The translations under genes were made by a program, and so were the position numbers. The notes below the pieces were generated by a model that was not told the DNA's origin, did not search any database, and saw only the letters and a program-made list of their open reading frames with translations. From positions 788,479 to 852,478 of the forward strand of contig JAFKEN010000006.1 in the NCBI GenBank assembly GCA_017308515.1: a stretch of DNA of 64,000 nucleotides. Reading direction: 5' to 3'. Below are positions 1-9,218 of this stretch, one piece after another (positions within the stretch are counted from its first letter, which is position 1; every line of letters begins with the position of its first letter). This stretch comes from Actinomycetales bacterium (GTDB lineage: Bacteria; Actinomycetota; Actinomycetes; Actinomycetales; Microbacteriaceae).

Positions 1-2
1 AC

Positions 3-731
3 GTGACCGAGGGCGCCGACGCCCCGCACGAGGGGCCGGCGCGCTCGGCCGAAGCCGGCCGCGCGCTGCTCGACGGCGAACTCGAGCGGGTGCGCGCCCT
101 CGGTGTCGAGGTGAGCGCGACGCAGCCCGAGGGCTCGCTCGCCTGGGCCCTCGGCGACCTGGCCGAACCCGACGACGTCGTCGTCGTGGGCACCCACAAG
201 ACCGGGTACCTCCACGGCCGCGTGCTCGGCTCGCGCAGCGTGCAGATCGCGCTCGCCGTGCGCGCGAGCGTCGTCGCCGTGCCCGAGGTCGACCTCCGCT
301 TCCGCCGCGGCATCGTCGCGGGCGTCGACCGGTTGGAGACCGCGGGCGAGATCGGCCGCGCCGCGGCGGAGGAGGCCCAGGCGCGCGGCGAGGAGCTCAC
401 CCTGCTCGAGGCGGTGCCGAACTCCGCGGTGCGCCGCGACGAACTGCCGATCGCGCGCGCGGCGCAGGAGGCCGCGCGCGCGGCGCCCGGGCTCGTGATC
501 CGGTCGCGGGTCTCGACCCGACCCCCCGCGGAGGCGCTGCTCGACGCGGCCCGCGACAAGGCCCTGCTCGTGCTCGGACCGGGCTCGCTCGACGCGACGC
601 GATCGCCGATCGGCTCGGTGCTGCACGATGTGCTGCTGAACGTGACGGCGCCCGTGCTCGTCGTGCGCCCCTCGGGCGCGCTCGTGGCGGCGCCCGCCGG
701 GGAGGGGGCCGCGTCGTGGCGGGCGAGCTGA
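3..731 (+). CDS. Universal stress protein, tandem UspA domains (5' partial)
   Basis: Two consecutive UspA-like units are visible. The first ends with a VVVGTHKTG segment and a VVAVPEV strand near residue 95; the second starts at about residue 103 (GIVAGVDR) and closes with LVLGPGSLDATRSPIGSVLHDVLLNVTAPVLVV. The glycine/serine-rich loop before the last strand is where ATP-binding Usp proteins hold the nucleotide. The first domain lacks its beginning (first strand and helix), so the gene almost certainly starts left of the window; the GTG at position 3 is only the first possible codon. Its stop overlaps the GTG of the next gene by 16 bases, suggesting co-translation. Cytoplasmic stress role is by family only. 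Confidence 0.85.
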   Translation: MTEGADAPHEGPARSAEAGRALLDGELERVRALGVEVSATQPEGSLAWALGDLAEPDDVVVVGTHKTGYLHGRVLGSRSVQIALAVRASVVAVPEVDLRFRRGIVAGVDRLETAGEIGRAAAEEAQARGEELTLLEAVPNSAVRRDELPIARAAQEAARAAPGLVIRSRVSTRPPAEALLDAARDKALLVLGPGSLDATRSPIGSVLHDVLLNVTAPVLVVRPSGALVAAPAGEGAASWRAS

Positions 732-1123
732 CGGGCGACCTCACGGTCGAGGAGTGCTGGGCGCGGCTCGGCGAGCGCGGCGTCGGCCGGCTCGCGGTCG
801 TCGCCGACGACGGCATCCTCATCACCCCGATCGACTACCTCGTGCACGAGGGGGCGCTCTACTTCCGCAGCGCCCCGGGCGACAAGCTCGCGGCTCTCGC
901 GGTGCGCCCGGAGGTCGCGCTCGAGGCGGAGGGCCACGCCGGGCACCGCCGCTGGACCGTGCTCGTCAGCGGCCTCGCGCGCCGCCTCGACGCCGACGAC
1001 GAGATCGCGGCCTCGGGCGTGGCCGAACTGCGCACGACCGTCGCCGGCGAGCGCGACAACTTCGTGCGGATCGACGCGCGCCGGGTGACCGGGCGGCGCT
1101 TCGTCGAGCGCGGCGCTCTCTAG
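716..1123 (+). CDS. Pyridoxamine 5'-phosphate oxidase-fold (FMN-binding split barrel) protein
   Basis: The 135-residue product has the short PPOX split-barrel pattern: RLAVVADDGILITPIDYLVHEGALYFRS at residues 23-50, then a VALEAEGH strand and WTVLVSGLARRL, ending in VRIDARRVTGRRF. Proteins of this size bind FMN or F420 as dimers and act as small flavin/deazaflavin reductases or as stress proteins. The GTG start lies inside the 3' end of the Usp gene, an overlap typical of coupled translation. Pairing with Usp and with cytochrome bd genes downstream fits a redox or hypoxia setting, and F420 genes elsewhere in the window make F420 a plausible cofactor. Substrate is unknown. Confidence 0.85.
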   Translation: MAGELTGDLTVEECWARLGERGVGRLAVVADDGILITPIDYLVHEGALYFRSAPGDKLAALAVRPEVALEAEGHAGHRRWTVLVSGLARRLDADDEIAASGVAELRTTVAGERDNFVRIDARRVTGRRFVERGAL

Positions 1124-1199
1124 GCGCGGGCCTCGGCGCAGGCGCGCCCTCGGGGAGCGCGGGCCTCGGGTCGACGCGGGCCGCAGGCGGACGCGAGCC

Positions 1200-2102
1200 T
1201 CAGGCGAACGCGGGCAGCGCGAGCGCGACCGCGGGGCCGGCGAGCAGCCCGGCGGCCGCGAGCACGAGCCCGGTCCGCGCGAGGCGCGGCAGCGGCCGGG
1301 GGGCGCGCAGCCGGCCGGAACGCTCGGCGACGAGCGCGCTCGTGACCCCGGTCTCGGCCACGCGCACACCCACCCGGTCGACGGCGCGGGCGAGGGCGTC
1401 CGCGCCCGCGCGGCGCGCGGCCTGGTCGTCGGCGACCATCTCCACGAGCGCCGCGACCCGTGCCTCCGCGAGCGCGGCGATCGGGAAGCCCAACAGTGCG
1501 GCGCGCCACGCGCGGAACGCGGTGAGCACGAGGTCGTGGCGCTGCGCCACGTGCGCGCCTTCGTGGGCGACGACCGCGTCGAGCTCGTCGGGGGCGAGGG
1601 CGTCGACGAGGCCCCGCGAGAGCACCGTCACGCTGCCGAGGCCGCGCGGCAGGCAGTAGGCCAGCGGCGCCCGCTCGTCGAGGAGCCGGGTGTCGCGGCG
1701 GGCGGGGTCGGGAGTGGAGAGCACCGTCAGCAGCGCGTGGTGACGTCGACGCTGGGCGGCGATGCGGATCCCGGTGCTCGCGACGTGGGCCGCGAGGTAG
1801 CCCGCGAGCGCGGCGGTCGCGGTCAGCGCGAGCACCGAGCTCGGCGGCAGTTCGAGCCGACCCGCGCGCAGACCCTGCGCGAGCGCGCCGAGGGCCGCGG
1901 GGGCCGAGGCGCCGAGCGGCGCGAGCCCGGCCAGCAGCGGCGCGCCGAGGATCGCGAGCACCCCGGCGAGGGCGACCGCCTGCCACAGCACGAGGGCGGT
2001 GGCCGGCGCGCGCGTCGTCCACCGGGCGCGGGCGAGCAGCACCGGCACGGGCCCGGCGAGCGCGAGCGCGAGCGCCGCGAGGGCGCCGGCCGCGAGCAGC
2101 AC
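1200..2102 (-). CDS. M56 (BlaR1/MecR1-type) membrane metallopeptidase
   Basis: A 300-residue membrane protein with hydrophobic helices at about residues 1-25, 37-60, 88-110 and at the C-terminus. The zinc-protease motif HEGAH (HExxH class) lies near residue 180 in VVAHEGAHVAQRHD, followed by the expected distal acidic segment EMVADDQAARR. The extracellular penicillin-binding sensor domain of true BlaR1/MecR1 is missing, as in most actinobacterial M56 proteins. It starts with GTG only 4 bases after the BlaI-family repressor gene, forming the usual regulator-protease pair in which the protease inactivates the repressor. The signal sensed is unknown. Confidence 0.87.
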   Translation of the reverse strand: MLLAAGALAALALALAGPVPVLLARARWTTRAPATALVLWQAVALAGVLAILGAPLLAGLAPLGASAPAALGALAQGLRAGRLELPPSSVLALTATAALAGYLAAHVASTGIRIAAQRRRHHALLTVLSTPDPARRDTRLLDERAPLAYCLPRGLGSVTVLSRGLVDALAPDELDAVVAHEGAHVAQRHDLVLTAFRAWRAALLGFPIAALAEARVAALVEMVADDQAARRAGADALARAVDRVGVRVAETGVTSALVAERSGRLRAPRPLPRLARTGLVLAAAGLLAGPAVALALPAFA

Positions 2103-2106
2103 GGGC

Positions 2107-2466
2107 TCAGCCGTTCCCGAGCAGGCGGCGCAGCGCGGCGCGGTCGTCGGCGGTGACCCCGCCCACGAACCTCTCGAGAACCGCCTGCCGGTCGGCGCCG
2201 TCGCCGAGCACCTGGTGCATGAGCTCGGCGCGATGCTCGGCGCGGCTCGCGACGGCGCGGTAGCGGTGCGGCCGCGCGGCCCGGTCGGTGCGCACGAGGC
2301 CCTTGCGCTCGAGCCGCCCGAGCACGGTCAGCACGGTGGTCGGGGCGAGTTCGCGCTCGGGCATGAGGTCGAGGATCTGGTAGGCCGACAGCGGATCCGC
2401 CGAGTCCCAGACGATCTGCATGACGGCCGACTCGAGGTCGCCGAGGGTCGACGGGGTGCGGGCCAT
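2107..2466 (-). CDS. BlaI/MecI/CopY-family transcriptional repressor
   Basis: 119 residues with the winged-helix pattern of BlaI proteins: LGDLESAVMQIVWDSADPLSAYQIL at 8-32, recognition region LAPTTVLTVLGRLERKGLV near 40-58, wing RTDRAARPHRYRAV, then a dimerising helical tail (LMHQVLGDGADRQAVLERFVGG). ATG start. It is followed after 4 bases by the M56 protease and is divergent from the cytochrome bd operon; the shared 232-base gap carries inverted repeats. It probably represses its own operon and might also control cydAB. In mycobacteria a BlaI homologue controls beta-lactamase and ATP synthase genes, so a respiratory link is conceivable but inferred. Confidence 0.9.
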   Translation of the reverse strand: MARTPSTLGDLESAVMQIVWDSADPLSAYQILDLMPERELAPTTVLTVLGRLERKGLVRTDRAARPHRYRAVASRAEHRAELMHQVLGDGADRQAVLERFVGGVTADDRAALRRLLGNG

Positions 2467-2485
2467 GGAGGCATTCTACGGCGGA

Positions 2486-2532
2486 TCGAACTAATTCGAC
2501 CGTCTGTCGAACTAGTTCTACAGATCGTAGAA
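2486..2532. promoter_or_regulatory. Inverted-repeat cluster, candidate BlaI operator, between blaI-like gene and cydA
   Basis: Three symmetrical elements crowd this AT-richer stretch of the 232-base divergent gap: TCGAA-4-TTCGA (2486-2499), perfect GAACTAGTTC (2509-2518), and TTCTAC-5-GTAGAA (2516-2532). The first two share a CGAACTA core. Position just upstream of the repressor start suggests autoregulation. Binding is inferred. Confidence 0.5.
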
Positions 2533-2698
2533 ATCGGCGTAGGCTCGGCACGGGAGCCCGAATCGGCGCCTCGCGAGGCCGACGAGGCCTCCGTCGCAGG
2601 GCGGGGGACCTTCGACCCTGAGACCGGCGGACGCGGTCCGGGATCCTCGGAACCGATCGGCGCCCGAGACCGCGCGCCGCACAGAAGGAGACCCCACG

Positions 2699-4264
2699 AT
2701 GGATCCGCTCGAGATCGCCCGGTGGCAGTTCGGCATCACGACCGTCTACCACTTCCTGATGGTTCCGCTGACCCTCGGCCTCGGTGCCGTGGTCGTGTAC
2801 CTGCAGACCCGGTGGAACCGCACCGGCGACGAGCGGTACCTCCGCATGACCAAGTTCTGGGGCAAGCTCTACCTGATCAACTTCATCATGGGCGTGGCCA
2901 CGGGCATCGTCCAGGAGTTCCAGTTCGGCATGGCCTGGAGCGAGTACTCCCGCTTCGTCGGCGACGTCTTCGGGGCGCCGCTCGCGATGGAGGGTCTGCT
3001 CGCCTTCTTCGTCGAGTCGACGTTCCTGGGCCTGTGGATCTTCGGCTGGGGCCGGTTGCCCAAGGCGATCCACACCGCGACCCTCTGGCTCGCCGTCATC
3101 GGCAGCTGGATTTCCGCGTTCTTCATCATCGCCGCCAACTCGTGGATGCAGCACCCGGTCGGCGTGGAGCTGGTCGACGGGCGCCCGCAGCTCGTCGACA
3201 TCTGGGCCGTCGTCACGAACAACACCGCGATCGCCGCCTACACCCACGTGCTCGTCACCGCGGTGGCGGTGGCCGGCGGATTCCTGCTCGGCATCGCGTG
3301 GTACCAGCTGTGGCGGCGGCGCAGGGACGGCATCGACACCGTCGACGCGTCGGGCCGCGTGGTCGTGGGCGAGGCGCCGGAGATCCCCGGGCGCGACAAG
3401 CTCGACCACTCGGTGTGGCTGAAGAGCCTGCGCATCGGCGCGATCATCGCGATCCTCGGATTCGCCGGCACCGCCGTCACGGGCGACCTGCAGGCCAAGC
3501 TGATGTTCCAGCAGCAGCCCATGAAGATGGCCGCCGCGGAGGCCGCGTGCGAGACCGGGTCGAGCTTCTCGATCCTCGCCTTCGGCGACCTCACGGCGAG
3601 CGACTGCTCGAGCGTCGTGACCGTGCTGCAGGTGCCGGGCGTGCTCGGCTACCTCGCCAACGGCGACGTCAACCAGACCGTGCAGGGCGTCGACGACCTC
3701 GTGCCGCAGTACGAGGAGAAGTACGGCACGACGCTGCCCGAGGGCGCGATCTACGGCGACCGCTCGGGTCAGACCATCGACTACGTGCCGCTCATGTACG
3801 TCACGTACTGGGGCTTCCGCATCATGATCGGATTCGGCGCCCTCGCCGCGTTCGCCGCCGCGGTCGCGCTGTGGCTGACCCGCAAGGGCACCGTGCCGGC
3901 GAACGTGTGGATCATGCGCCTCGCGATCTTCGGGATCCTCGCGCCCTTCGGCGCGGCCGCCGCCGGCTGGATCTTCACCGAGATGGGCCGCCAGCCCTTC
4001 GTCGTCGCCCCCAACCCGACTCCGGGCGGGATCGACGGGGTGTACATGTTCACGGCGGCGGCGGTGTCGCCGGGCGTGACGGCGGGGGAACTGCTGTTCT
4101 CGGCGATCACCCTGACGCTCGTCTATCTGGCGCTGCTCGTCGTCGAGGTCTACCTCCTGGTGCGCTTCGTGCGCGGCGGCGTGGTCTCGGCGATGCCCGA
4201 GCTCGCGGCGAAGGACGACGACCGCTCCGACGACGACCGCGACGTGCTCGCCTTCGCCTACTGA
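2699..4264 (+). CDS. cydA: Cytochrome bd ubiquinol/menaquinol oxidase subunit I
   Basis: 521 residues with the CydA fold of about nine transmembrane helices. H18 in TTVYHFLMVPLTLG matches the b595 haem ligand, the His in AAYTHVLVTAV (about residue 183) and the Met in FRIMIGFG match the b558 ligands, and MGRQPF is a variant of the conserved GRQPW motif. The quinol-binding Q-loop is the short form usual in actinobacteria. The enzyme reduces oxygen to water with menaquinol in the cytoplasmic membrane, with high oxygen affinity. An AGAAGGAG-like ribosome site precedes the ATG. It is first in a cydA-cydB-cydDC operon and divergent from a BlaI/M56 pair that may regulate it. Confidence 0.97.
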   Translation: MDPLEIARWQFGITTVYHFLMVPLTLGLGAVVVYLQTRWNRTGDERYLRMTKFWGKLYLINFIMGVATGIVQEFQFGMAWSEYSRFVGDVFGAPLAMEGLLAFFVESTFLGLWIFGWGRLPKAIHTATLWLAVIGSWISAFFIIAANSWMQHPVGVELVDGRPQLVDIWAVVTNNTAIAAYTHVLVTAVAVAGGFLLGIAWYQLWRRRRDGIDTVDASGRVVVGEAPEIPGRDKLDHSVWLKSLRIGAIIAILGFAGTAVTGDLQAKLMFQQQPMKMAAAEAACETGSSFSILAFGDLTASDCSSVVTVLQVPGVLGYLANGDVNQTVQGVDDLVPQYEEKYGTTLPEGAIYGDRSGQTIDYVPLMYVTYWGFRIMIGFGALAAFAAAVALWLTRKGTVPANVWIMRLAIFGILAPFGAAAAGWIFTEMGRQPFVVAPNPTPGGIDGVYMFTAAAVSPGVTAGELLFSAITLTLVYLALLVVEVYLLVRFVRGGVVSAMPELAAKDDDRSDDDRDVLAFAY

Positions 4265-4297
4265 TCCCCCAGCGCTGAGAAGGAAGAAGACACTCCC

Positions 4298-5371
4298 ATG
4301 GACGTCCTGCCCACCGTCTGGTTCATCGCCGTCGCGGCGCTCTGGATCGGCTACCTCATCCTCGAGGGCTTCGACCTCGGGGTCGGCATGCACATGCTGG
4401 TGAGCGCGCGCGGCTCCGCCGCGGAGCGCGAGGGTCAGCGCCGGGTCATGCTCAACACCATCGGCCCGGTCTGGGACGGGAACGAGGTGTGGCTGCTCGT
4501 CGCGGGCGCCGGCATCTTCGCCGCCTTCCCGCTGTGGTACGCCTCACTGTTCTCGGCGCTCTACATCCCGCTCACGCTCGTGCTCGTCGGCCTGATCTTC
4601 CGGGCCGTCGCGATCGAGTACCGCGGCAAGCACCCCGGTGCGCGCTGGGGCCGCTTCTGGGACTGGGCGATCGGCCTGGGCTCGTTCGTCGTCGCCTTCG
4701 GCATCGGGGCGGGCCTCGCGCTCACGACGACCGGCCTGCCGATCGACGCGAACGGCGACCGGGTCGGCGGCCCCTTCGCCTGGCTCACCTGGCAGGCCGT
4801 GCTCGGCGGCCTCGCGGTCGTCGGCTTCGCGCTCGTGCACTCGGCGGCGTTCCTCGCGCTCAAGACCACCGGCCCGGTGCGCGAGCGGATGGGCGCCTTC
4901 GTCACGAAGGCGGCGCCGGTGGCGCTGCTGCCGATCGTCGCCTGGGTGCTGCTGATCCAGTTCACGACCGGCAACGTCGCGTCGTGGCTGCTCGTGGTCG
5001 GCGCGGTCGTCGCGATCGTGCTCGGCTACGTGGCGGCGCTGCGGCGCCGCGAGGGGCGGGCCTTCCTGGGGATCGCGGTCTTCGTCGCGCTCGGCGCGGC
5101 GGCGATCTTCACGGCGGTCTACCCGGTCGTGCTCCCCTCGAGCCTCGACCCGGCGTTCAGCCTCACGGTGAGCCGCGAGATGGCCGCGACCGGAGCCGCC
5201 GTCTACGCCGGCAACAGCGACTACACCCTCGGCGTCATGACGGTCGTGACCGCGGTCGCCCTGCCGGTCGTGCTCGTCTACCAGGTGTGGAGCTACTGGG
5301 TGTTCCGCAAGCGCCTCGGCGCGGAGAACCTCCCGGCCGTCCACGACATCGTGCCCGCGGTGCGGGGCTGA
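4298..5371 (+). CDS. cydB: Cytochrome bd oxidase subunit II
   Basis: 357 residues, eight or nine hydrophobic helices, with the CydB N-terminal pattern WFIAVAALWIGYLILEGFDLGVGM and the conserved GPVWDGNEVWLL segment near residues 59-70. It pairs with CydA as the second membrane subunit of the bd oxidase. The ATG lies 33 bases after cydA behind a purine-rich AGAAGGAAGAAG ribosome site. The downstream cydDC gene begins 16 bases after its stop. Length and motifs are normal for the family and no defect is seen. Confidence 0.97.
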   Translation: MDVLPTVWFIAVAALWIGYLILEGFDLGVGMHMLVSARGSAAEREGQRRVMLNTIGPVWDGNEVWLLVAGAGIFAAFPLWYASLFSALYIPLTLVLVGLIFRAVAIEYRGKHPGARWGRFWDWAIGLGSFVVAFGIGAGLALTTTGLPIDANGDRVGGPFAWLTWQAVLGGLAVVGFALVHSAAFLALKTTGPVRERMGAFVTKAAPVALLPIVAWVLLIQFTTGNVASWLLVVGAVVAIVLGYVAALRRREGRAFLGIAVFVALGAAAIFTAVYPVVLPSSLDPAFSLTVSREMAATGAAVYAGNSDYTLGVMTVVTAVALPVVLVYQVWSYWVFRKRLGAENLPAVHDIVPAVRG

Positions 5372-5387
5372 CGGGAGCGATGACCCC

Positions 5388-8300
5388 ATGACCGGATCCG
5401 CCACGGTCGACCCCGCGGCCCAGGCCGCGCCGCGCTCGCCCCGACTCCGCACCCGCGGGGCCGGGGGAGCCGGCGCCGGCCGGGGCCGCGGGCCGCTGCC
5501 CGCCGAGCTCGGGCCGAACGGGCTGCGCACCCTCGCGGCCGTCGGGCTGCTCGCGGCCCTGCGGGCCCTCGCGCTCGTGGTGCTCGCCGAGGCCCTCGCG
5601 ACCTCCGTCGTCGCGCTCGCCACGGGATCCGAGGCGTGGCGCGCGGCGCTCGCCTGGGGCGCGGGGGCGGCGCTCGTGCGCGGCCTCGGCTCCTGGGCGG
5701 TCGGCGTCGTCGCCGCCCGCGGGGCGGCCGCCGCCCGCTCGGCCGAGCGCACCCGTCTGCTCGCGCGCATCGCCGCCGGCCCGCGCGACGCCGGCACCGG
5801 CGAGGCCGCGGTGCTGGCGAGCTCCGGCCTCGACGCGCTCGACGAGTACTTCGGGGCCGTGATCCCCGCCGCGGTCTCCGCCGCGGTCGTGCCGGCCGTG
5901 CTCGGGGCCCGGATCCTGTTCGCGGACTGGGTGAGCGCCGCGATCCTCGCGATCACGATCCCGCTCGTGCCGCTGTTCCTCGCCCTCATCGGCCGCCACA
6001 CCCAGCAGCGCGCCGACGAGGCGCAGGGCGCCCTCGCGCGCCTCTCCGACCAGCTCGTCGAGCTCGCCCGCGGCCTTCCCGTGCTCGTGGGCCTCGGCCG
6101 GCTCGCCGAGCAGCGCGACGCGCTCGCGGGGATCCAGTCCCGCCTGCGCGCGCGCACCCGCGGCACCCTGCGCACGGCCTTCCTCTCCGCGCTCGCGCTC
6201 GAGCTGGTGGCGACCCTCTCGGTCGCGGTCGTCGCGGTCTTCCTCGGGATCCGGCTGCTCGACGGCTCGGTGACGCTGCAGATCGCGCTCGCGGTGCTCG
6301 TGCTCGCCCCGGAGTGCTTCACGGCGCTGCGTGAGCTCGGCACCGCGTACCACTCCGCGCAGGACGGCCTCGCCGCTCTGCGTCGTGCTCGCGAGCTCGG
6401 CGAGGCCCCGGCCGCCGACCCGCTGGGTGCGCACGCGGAGGGGGCGAGCCTGCGCGTGCGCGGCCTCACCCTGCGCTACCCCGACGCGGAGCGCCCGACG
6501 ATCGAGGACCTCGTGCTCGACCTCGCGCGCGGCGAGACGGTCGCGCTCGTCGCCCCGAGCGGCGGCGGCAAGTCGACCGTGGTCGCGGCGCTCGCCGACG
6601 CGCTGCCGGCCGGCGTCGAGCTGCAGGGCAGCGTCGAGGGGCTCGACCCCGCCCGCCGTGCGACGGTGCTGCAGGCGCCCGCGCTGTTCCACGACTCGGT
6701 GCGGGCGGAGCTGGTCGCGGCGGCGCGGGCCGGGTTCGGCGCGGGTCGCGCGGAACCCGGGGGTCGCGCCGACGCCGGCCCCGCCGACGCCGGCCTGGGC
6801 GACGCCGAGATCGCGGCCGAGGCGATGATCGCCGAGCTCGGCCTCGACGCGGTCGCCCACGCGCACCCCTCCGAGCTGAGCCCCGGCGAACTGCGGCGTG
6901 CCGCCGTCGGCCGCGCCCTGCTGCGGGTCGACGCGGGCGCCGACCTCCTACTGCTCGACGAGCCGACCGCGCACCTCGACCCGGCGAACGCCGAGCGGGT
7001 GCGGGCGGCGATCCGCGCGCGGGCGCCGCGGGCCGCGATCCTGCTCGTCTCCCACGAGTCGGCGACGCTCGCGCTCGCCGACCGGCTCGTGCTGCTCGGG
7101 GAGCCCAAGCCGCTCGGAGCGCTCGCGCTCGCCGGGCCCGGCGGCCGCACGCACCCGACGCCGGTGCCGACGCCCGAGCGCCCCGCCCGCGCGGCCTCCG
7201 ACCCCTACGCGGTGGCCGAAGGCGAACCGGCCGTCCGCCGCGTGCTCGCCGCCCTGGTCGCCCCCGCACGCGGGCGCTGGCTCCTCGCGGTGATGCTGGG
7301 CACCCTCGCGACCGGTCTCGGCCTCGCGCTCTCGGCCGTGTCGGGCTGGCTCATCGTGCGCGCGAGCGAGCAGCCCGCGATCATGTACCTGCTCGTCGCG
7401 ATCGTCGGTGTGCGGTTCTTCGGGCTCGGCCGTTCGGTCGCCCGCTACGCCGAGCGTCTCGTCGCCCACGACGCCGTGTTCGCCGCGCTCGACGCGCTGC
7501 GGCTGCGGCTCTGGGGGCGGCTCGCCGCCCGCGGCGCGGCGGAACGGCGCCTGCTCGCGCCGGGTGCCGCGGTCGAGCTGCTCGTCACGCGCCTCGACCA
7601 GCTGCGCGACCTCGCGCCGCGCGTGCTGACGCCGCTCGCGAGCGGCGCGCTCTCGGTGCTCGGCATCGCGATCGCGATCGCCCTCATCGCCCCGCCCGCG
7701 GCCGGGGTGACCCTCGTCGCCCTCGCGCTCGGGGCCATCGGCGCGCCGATCGCCGCCCGGCTCGCGGCGTCGGCCGCGCACCACGTGCGCGGCGACGCGC
7801 AGGCCGAGCTCGCCCGCCGGATCGCGGGTCTCGAGGCCGCCGCGGCGGAACTGCGGGGGTCGGGCCTCACCGCCGGCGCCCTCGGCGAGCTCGGCGAGGT
7901 GGATGCGCGCCTCGTCCGCGCCGACCGGCGCGCGGCCTGGGCCGCCGGCCTGGGCGGCGCTCTCGTCGCCCTCGCCACGGGGGCCGGGGCCGTCGCGGTG
8001 CCGGCCGCGATCGCGGCCTCCGGGAGCGCCGCCGGAGTGGGCGCCGCCGCGGCGGCGGCCGCCGCGCTGCTGCTGCTCGCCTCCGCAGACCCGCTCGTGG
8101 CGATCGTGACCGCCGCCCTGCGGCTGCCCGCCCTGCGGTCGGCGGCGCGCGCCCTCGCACCGCTCGTGCGGCCCGAGGCGCCCTCCGAGCGGGGCGGTCT
8201 CTCCGCTCCGACCCGGATGGTCGAACTCGAGCTCGACCGCCTCGCGCTGCGCTGGCCGGGCGCCGCCGACCTCGCGGTGCCGCCGGTCTCGGCGCGCGTC

Positions 8301-9002
8301 CGCGCGGGGGAGTGGCTGGTCGTCACCGGCCCCTCGGGATCGGGCAAGTCGACCCTGCTCACCCACCTGCTGGGCGGGCTCGAGGCCGAGTCGGGGCGGA
8401 CCCGCGTCAACGGGCGGGATGCGCGCGAGATCCACCTCGACTCCTGGCGCCGCCGGGTGGCCTGGTGCCCGCAGGAGGCGCACGTGTTCGACTCCACCCT
8501 GCGCGGCAACCTGCTGATCGGCCGGCGTCGCGCCCGTGCCGGTGACGCGCCGGTCAGCGACGGCGACCTCGAGGACGTGTTGCGGCGCGTCGGGCTCGGC
8601 CGGGTGCTCGAGCGTTCGGCCGCCGGGCTCGACACCCGCGTCGGCCCGCGCGGCAGCGCCCTCTCGGGCGGAGAGCGCCAGCGCCTCGCCGTCGCTCGCG
8701 CGCTGCTCGCCGACGCGCAGATCCTGCTGCTCGACGAGCCGACCGCGCACCTCGACGCGCCGTCCGCGCGCGCTCTGCTCGACGACCTGCGCGCGGCGAC
8801 CGCCGACCGCATCGTCGTGCTGGTCACCCACCGCGACGACGACCCGCGGCCCGACGACCCGCGGCTCGATCTCGGGGTCGCGACCCGCGCGGCCGACGCC
8901 GGCGAGCACGGGGCCGACCGGATCGCGACCTCCGGCGACGCCGGTGCCCGCCCCCGGCGCGAGGCGCCCGTGGCCGCGGGAGCCGGCGCGGCGATGCGCT
9001 AA
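5388..9002 (+). CDS. cydDC: Fused thiol-reductant ABC exporter CydDC
   Basis: A 1204-residue protein made of two complete ABC exporter halves, each with a six-helix membrane domain and an ATPase domain. The first ATPase has Walker A APSGGGKST (about residue 388), a divergent signature LSPGELRR and Walker B LLLLDEPTAHLD; the second has GPSGSGKST, canonical LSGGERQR and ILLLDEPTAHLD. CydDC exports glutathione/cysteine-type thiols or handles haem and is required to assemble bd oxidase, which its place behind cydAB confirms. In many bacteria the halves are separate genes; here they are fused, as in several actinobacteria. The weakened first signature implies unequal ATP sites. An Ala/Gly/Asp-rich insert of about 25 residues sits inside the first ATPase domain. 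Confidence 0.95.
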   Translation: MTGSATVDPAAQAAPRSPRLRTRGAGGAGAGRGRGPLPAELGPNGLRTLAAVGLLAALRALALVVLAEALATSVVALATGSEAWRAALAWGAGAALVRGLGSWAVGVVAARGAAAARSAERTRLLARIAAGPRDAGTGEAAVLASSGLDALDEYFGAVIPAAVSAAVVPAVLGARILFADWVSAAILAITIPLVPLFLALIGRHTQQRADEAQGALARLSDQLVELARGLPVLVGLGRLAEQRDALAGIQSRLRARTRGTLRTAFLSALALELVATLSVAVVAVFLGIRLLDGSVTLQIALAVLVLAPECFTALRELGTAYHSAQDGLAALRRARELGEAPAADPLGAHAEGASLRVRGLTLRYPDAERPTIEDLVLDLARGETVALVAPSGGGKSTVVAALADALPAGVELQGSVEGLDPARRATVLQAPALFHDSVRAELVAAARAGFGAGRAEPGGRADAGPADAGLGDAEIAAEAMIAELGLDAVAHAHPSELSPGELRRAAVGRALLRVDAGADLLLLDEPTAHLDPANAERVRAAIRARAPRAAILLVSHESATLALADRLVLLGEPKPLGALALAGPGGRTHPTPVPTPERPARAASDPYAVAEGEPAVRRVLAALVAPARGRWLLAVMLGTLATGLGLALSAVSGWLIVRASEQPAIMYLLVAIVGVRFFGLGRSVARYAERLVAHDAVFAALDALRLRLWGRLAARGAAERRLLAPGAAVELLVTRLDQLRDLAPRVLTPLASGALSVLGIAIAIALIAPPAAGVTLVALALGAIGAPIAARLAASAAHHVRGDAQAELARRIAGLEAAAAELRGSGLTAGALGELGEVDARLVRADRRAAWAAGLGGALVALATGAGAVAVPAAIAASGSAAGVGAAAAAAAALLLLASADPLVAIVTAALRLPALRSAARALAPLVRPEAPSERGGLSAPTRMVELELDRLALRWPGAADLAVPPVSARVRAGEWLVVTGPSGSGKSTLLTHLLGGLEAESGRTRVNGRDAREIHLDSWRRRVAWCPQEAHVFDSTLRGNLLIGRRRARAGDAPVSDGDLEDVLRRVGLGRVLERSAAGLDTRVGPRGSALSGGERQRLAVARALLADAQILLLDEPTAHLDAPSARALLDDLRAATADRIVVLVTHRDDDPRPDDPRLDLGVATRAADAGEHGADRIATSGDAGARPRREAPVAAGAGAAMR

Positions 9003-9060
9003 GGTAGGGGGTCGGCCCGGCGCTGCTCGGGCCCCCGCGCCCGCTCTCCGAGCGGACCGG

Positions 9061-9135
9061 TGGGGTATGGTGTAATTGGCAACACGGCTGATTCTGGTTC
9101 AGTTGTTCTTGGTTCGAGTCCAGGTACCCCAGCCA
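9061..9135 (+). tRNA. tRNA-Gln (anticodon CTG), CCA encoded
   Basis: A full cloverleaf can be drawn: acceptor TGGGGTA (9061-9067) pairs with TACCCCA (9125-9131), discriminator G at 9132, then genomic CCA. The anticodon arm has the loop TTCTGGT with anticodon CTG, and the T arm contains GGTTCGAGTCC. It closely follows the bacterial tRNA-Gln sequence, including the TGGGGTA acceptor. Confidence 0.94.
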
Positions 9136-9218
9136 TCCGCGGCGTGATCATCCCGCCGCTTCTCGATCGGGTCGCCGGCGGCGACCGGGTAGCCGCGCCC
9201 CTCGCTAGCATCGAGGCG

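Noticed and set aside
1823-4393. 856-codon minus-strand frame over cydA
   Set aside because: Antisense to a clear cydA; composition is that of a shadow (Asp/Glu/His/Arg-rich), with no domain.
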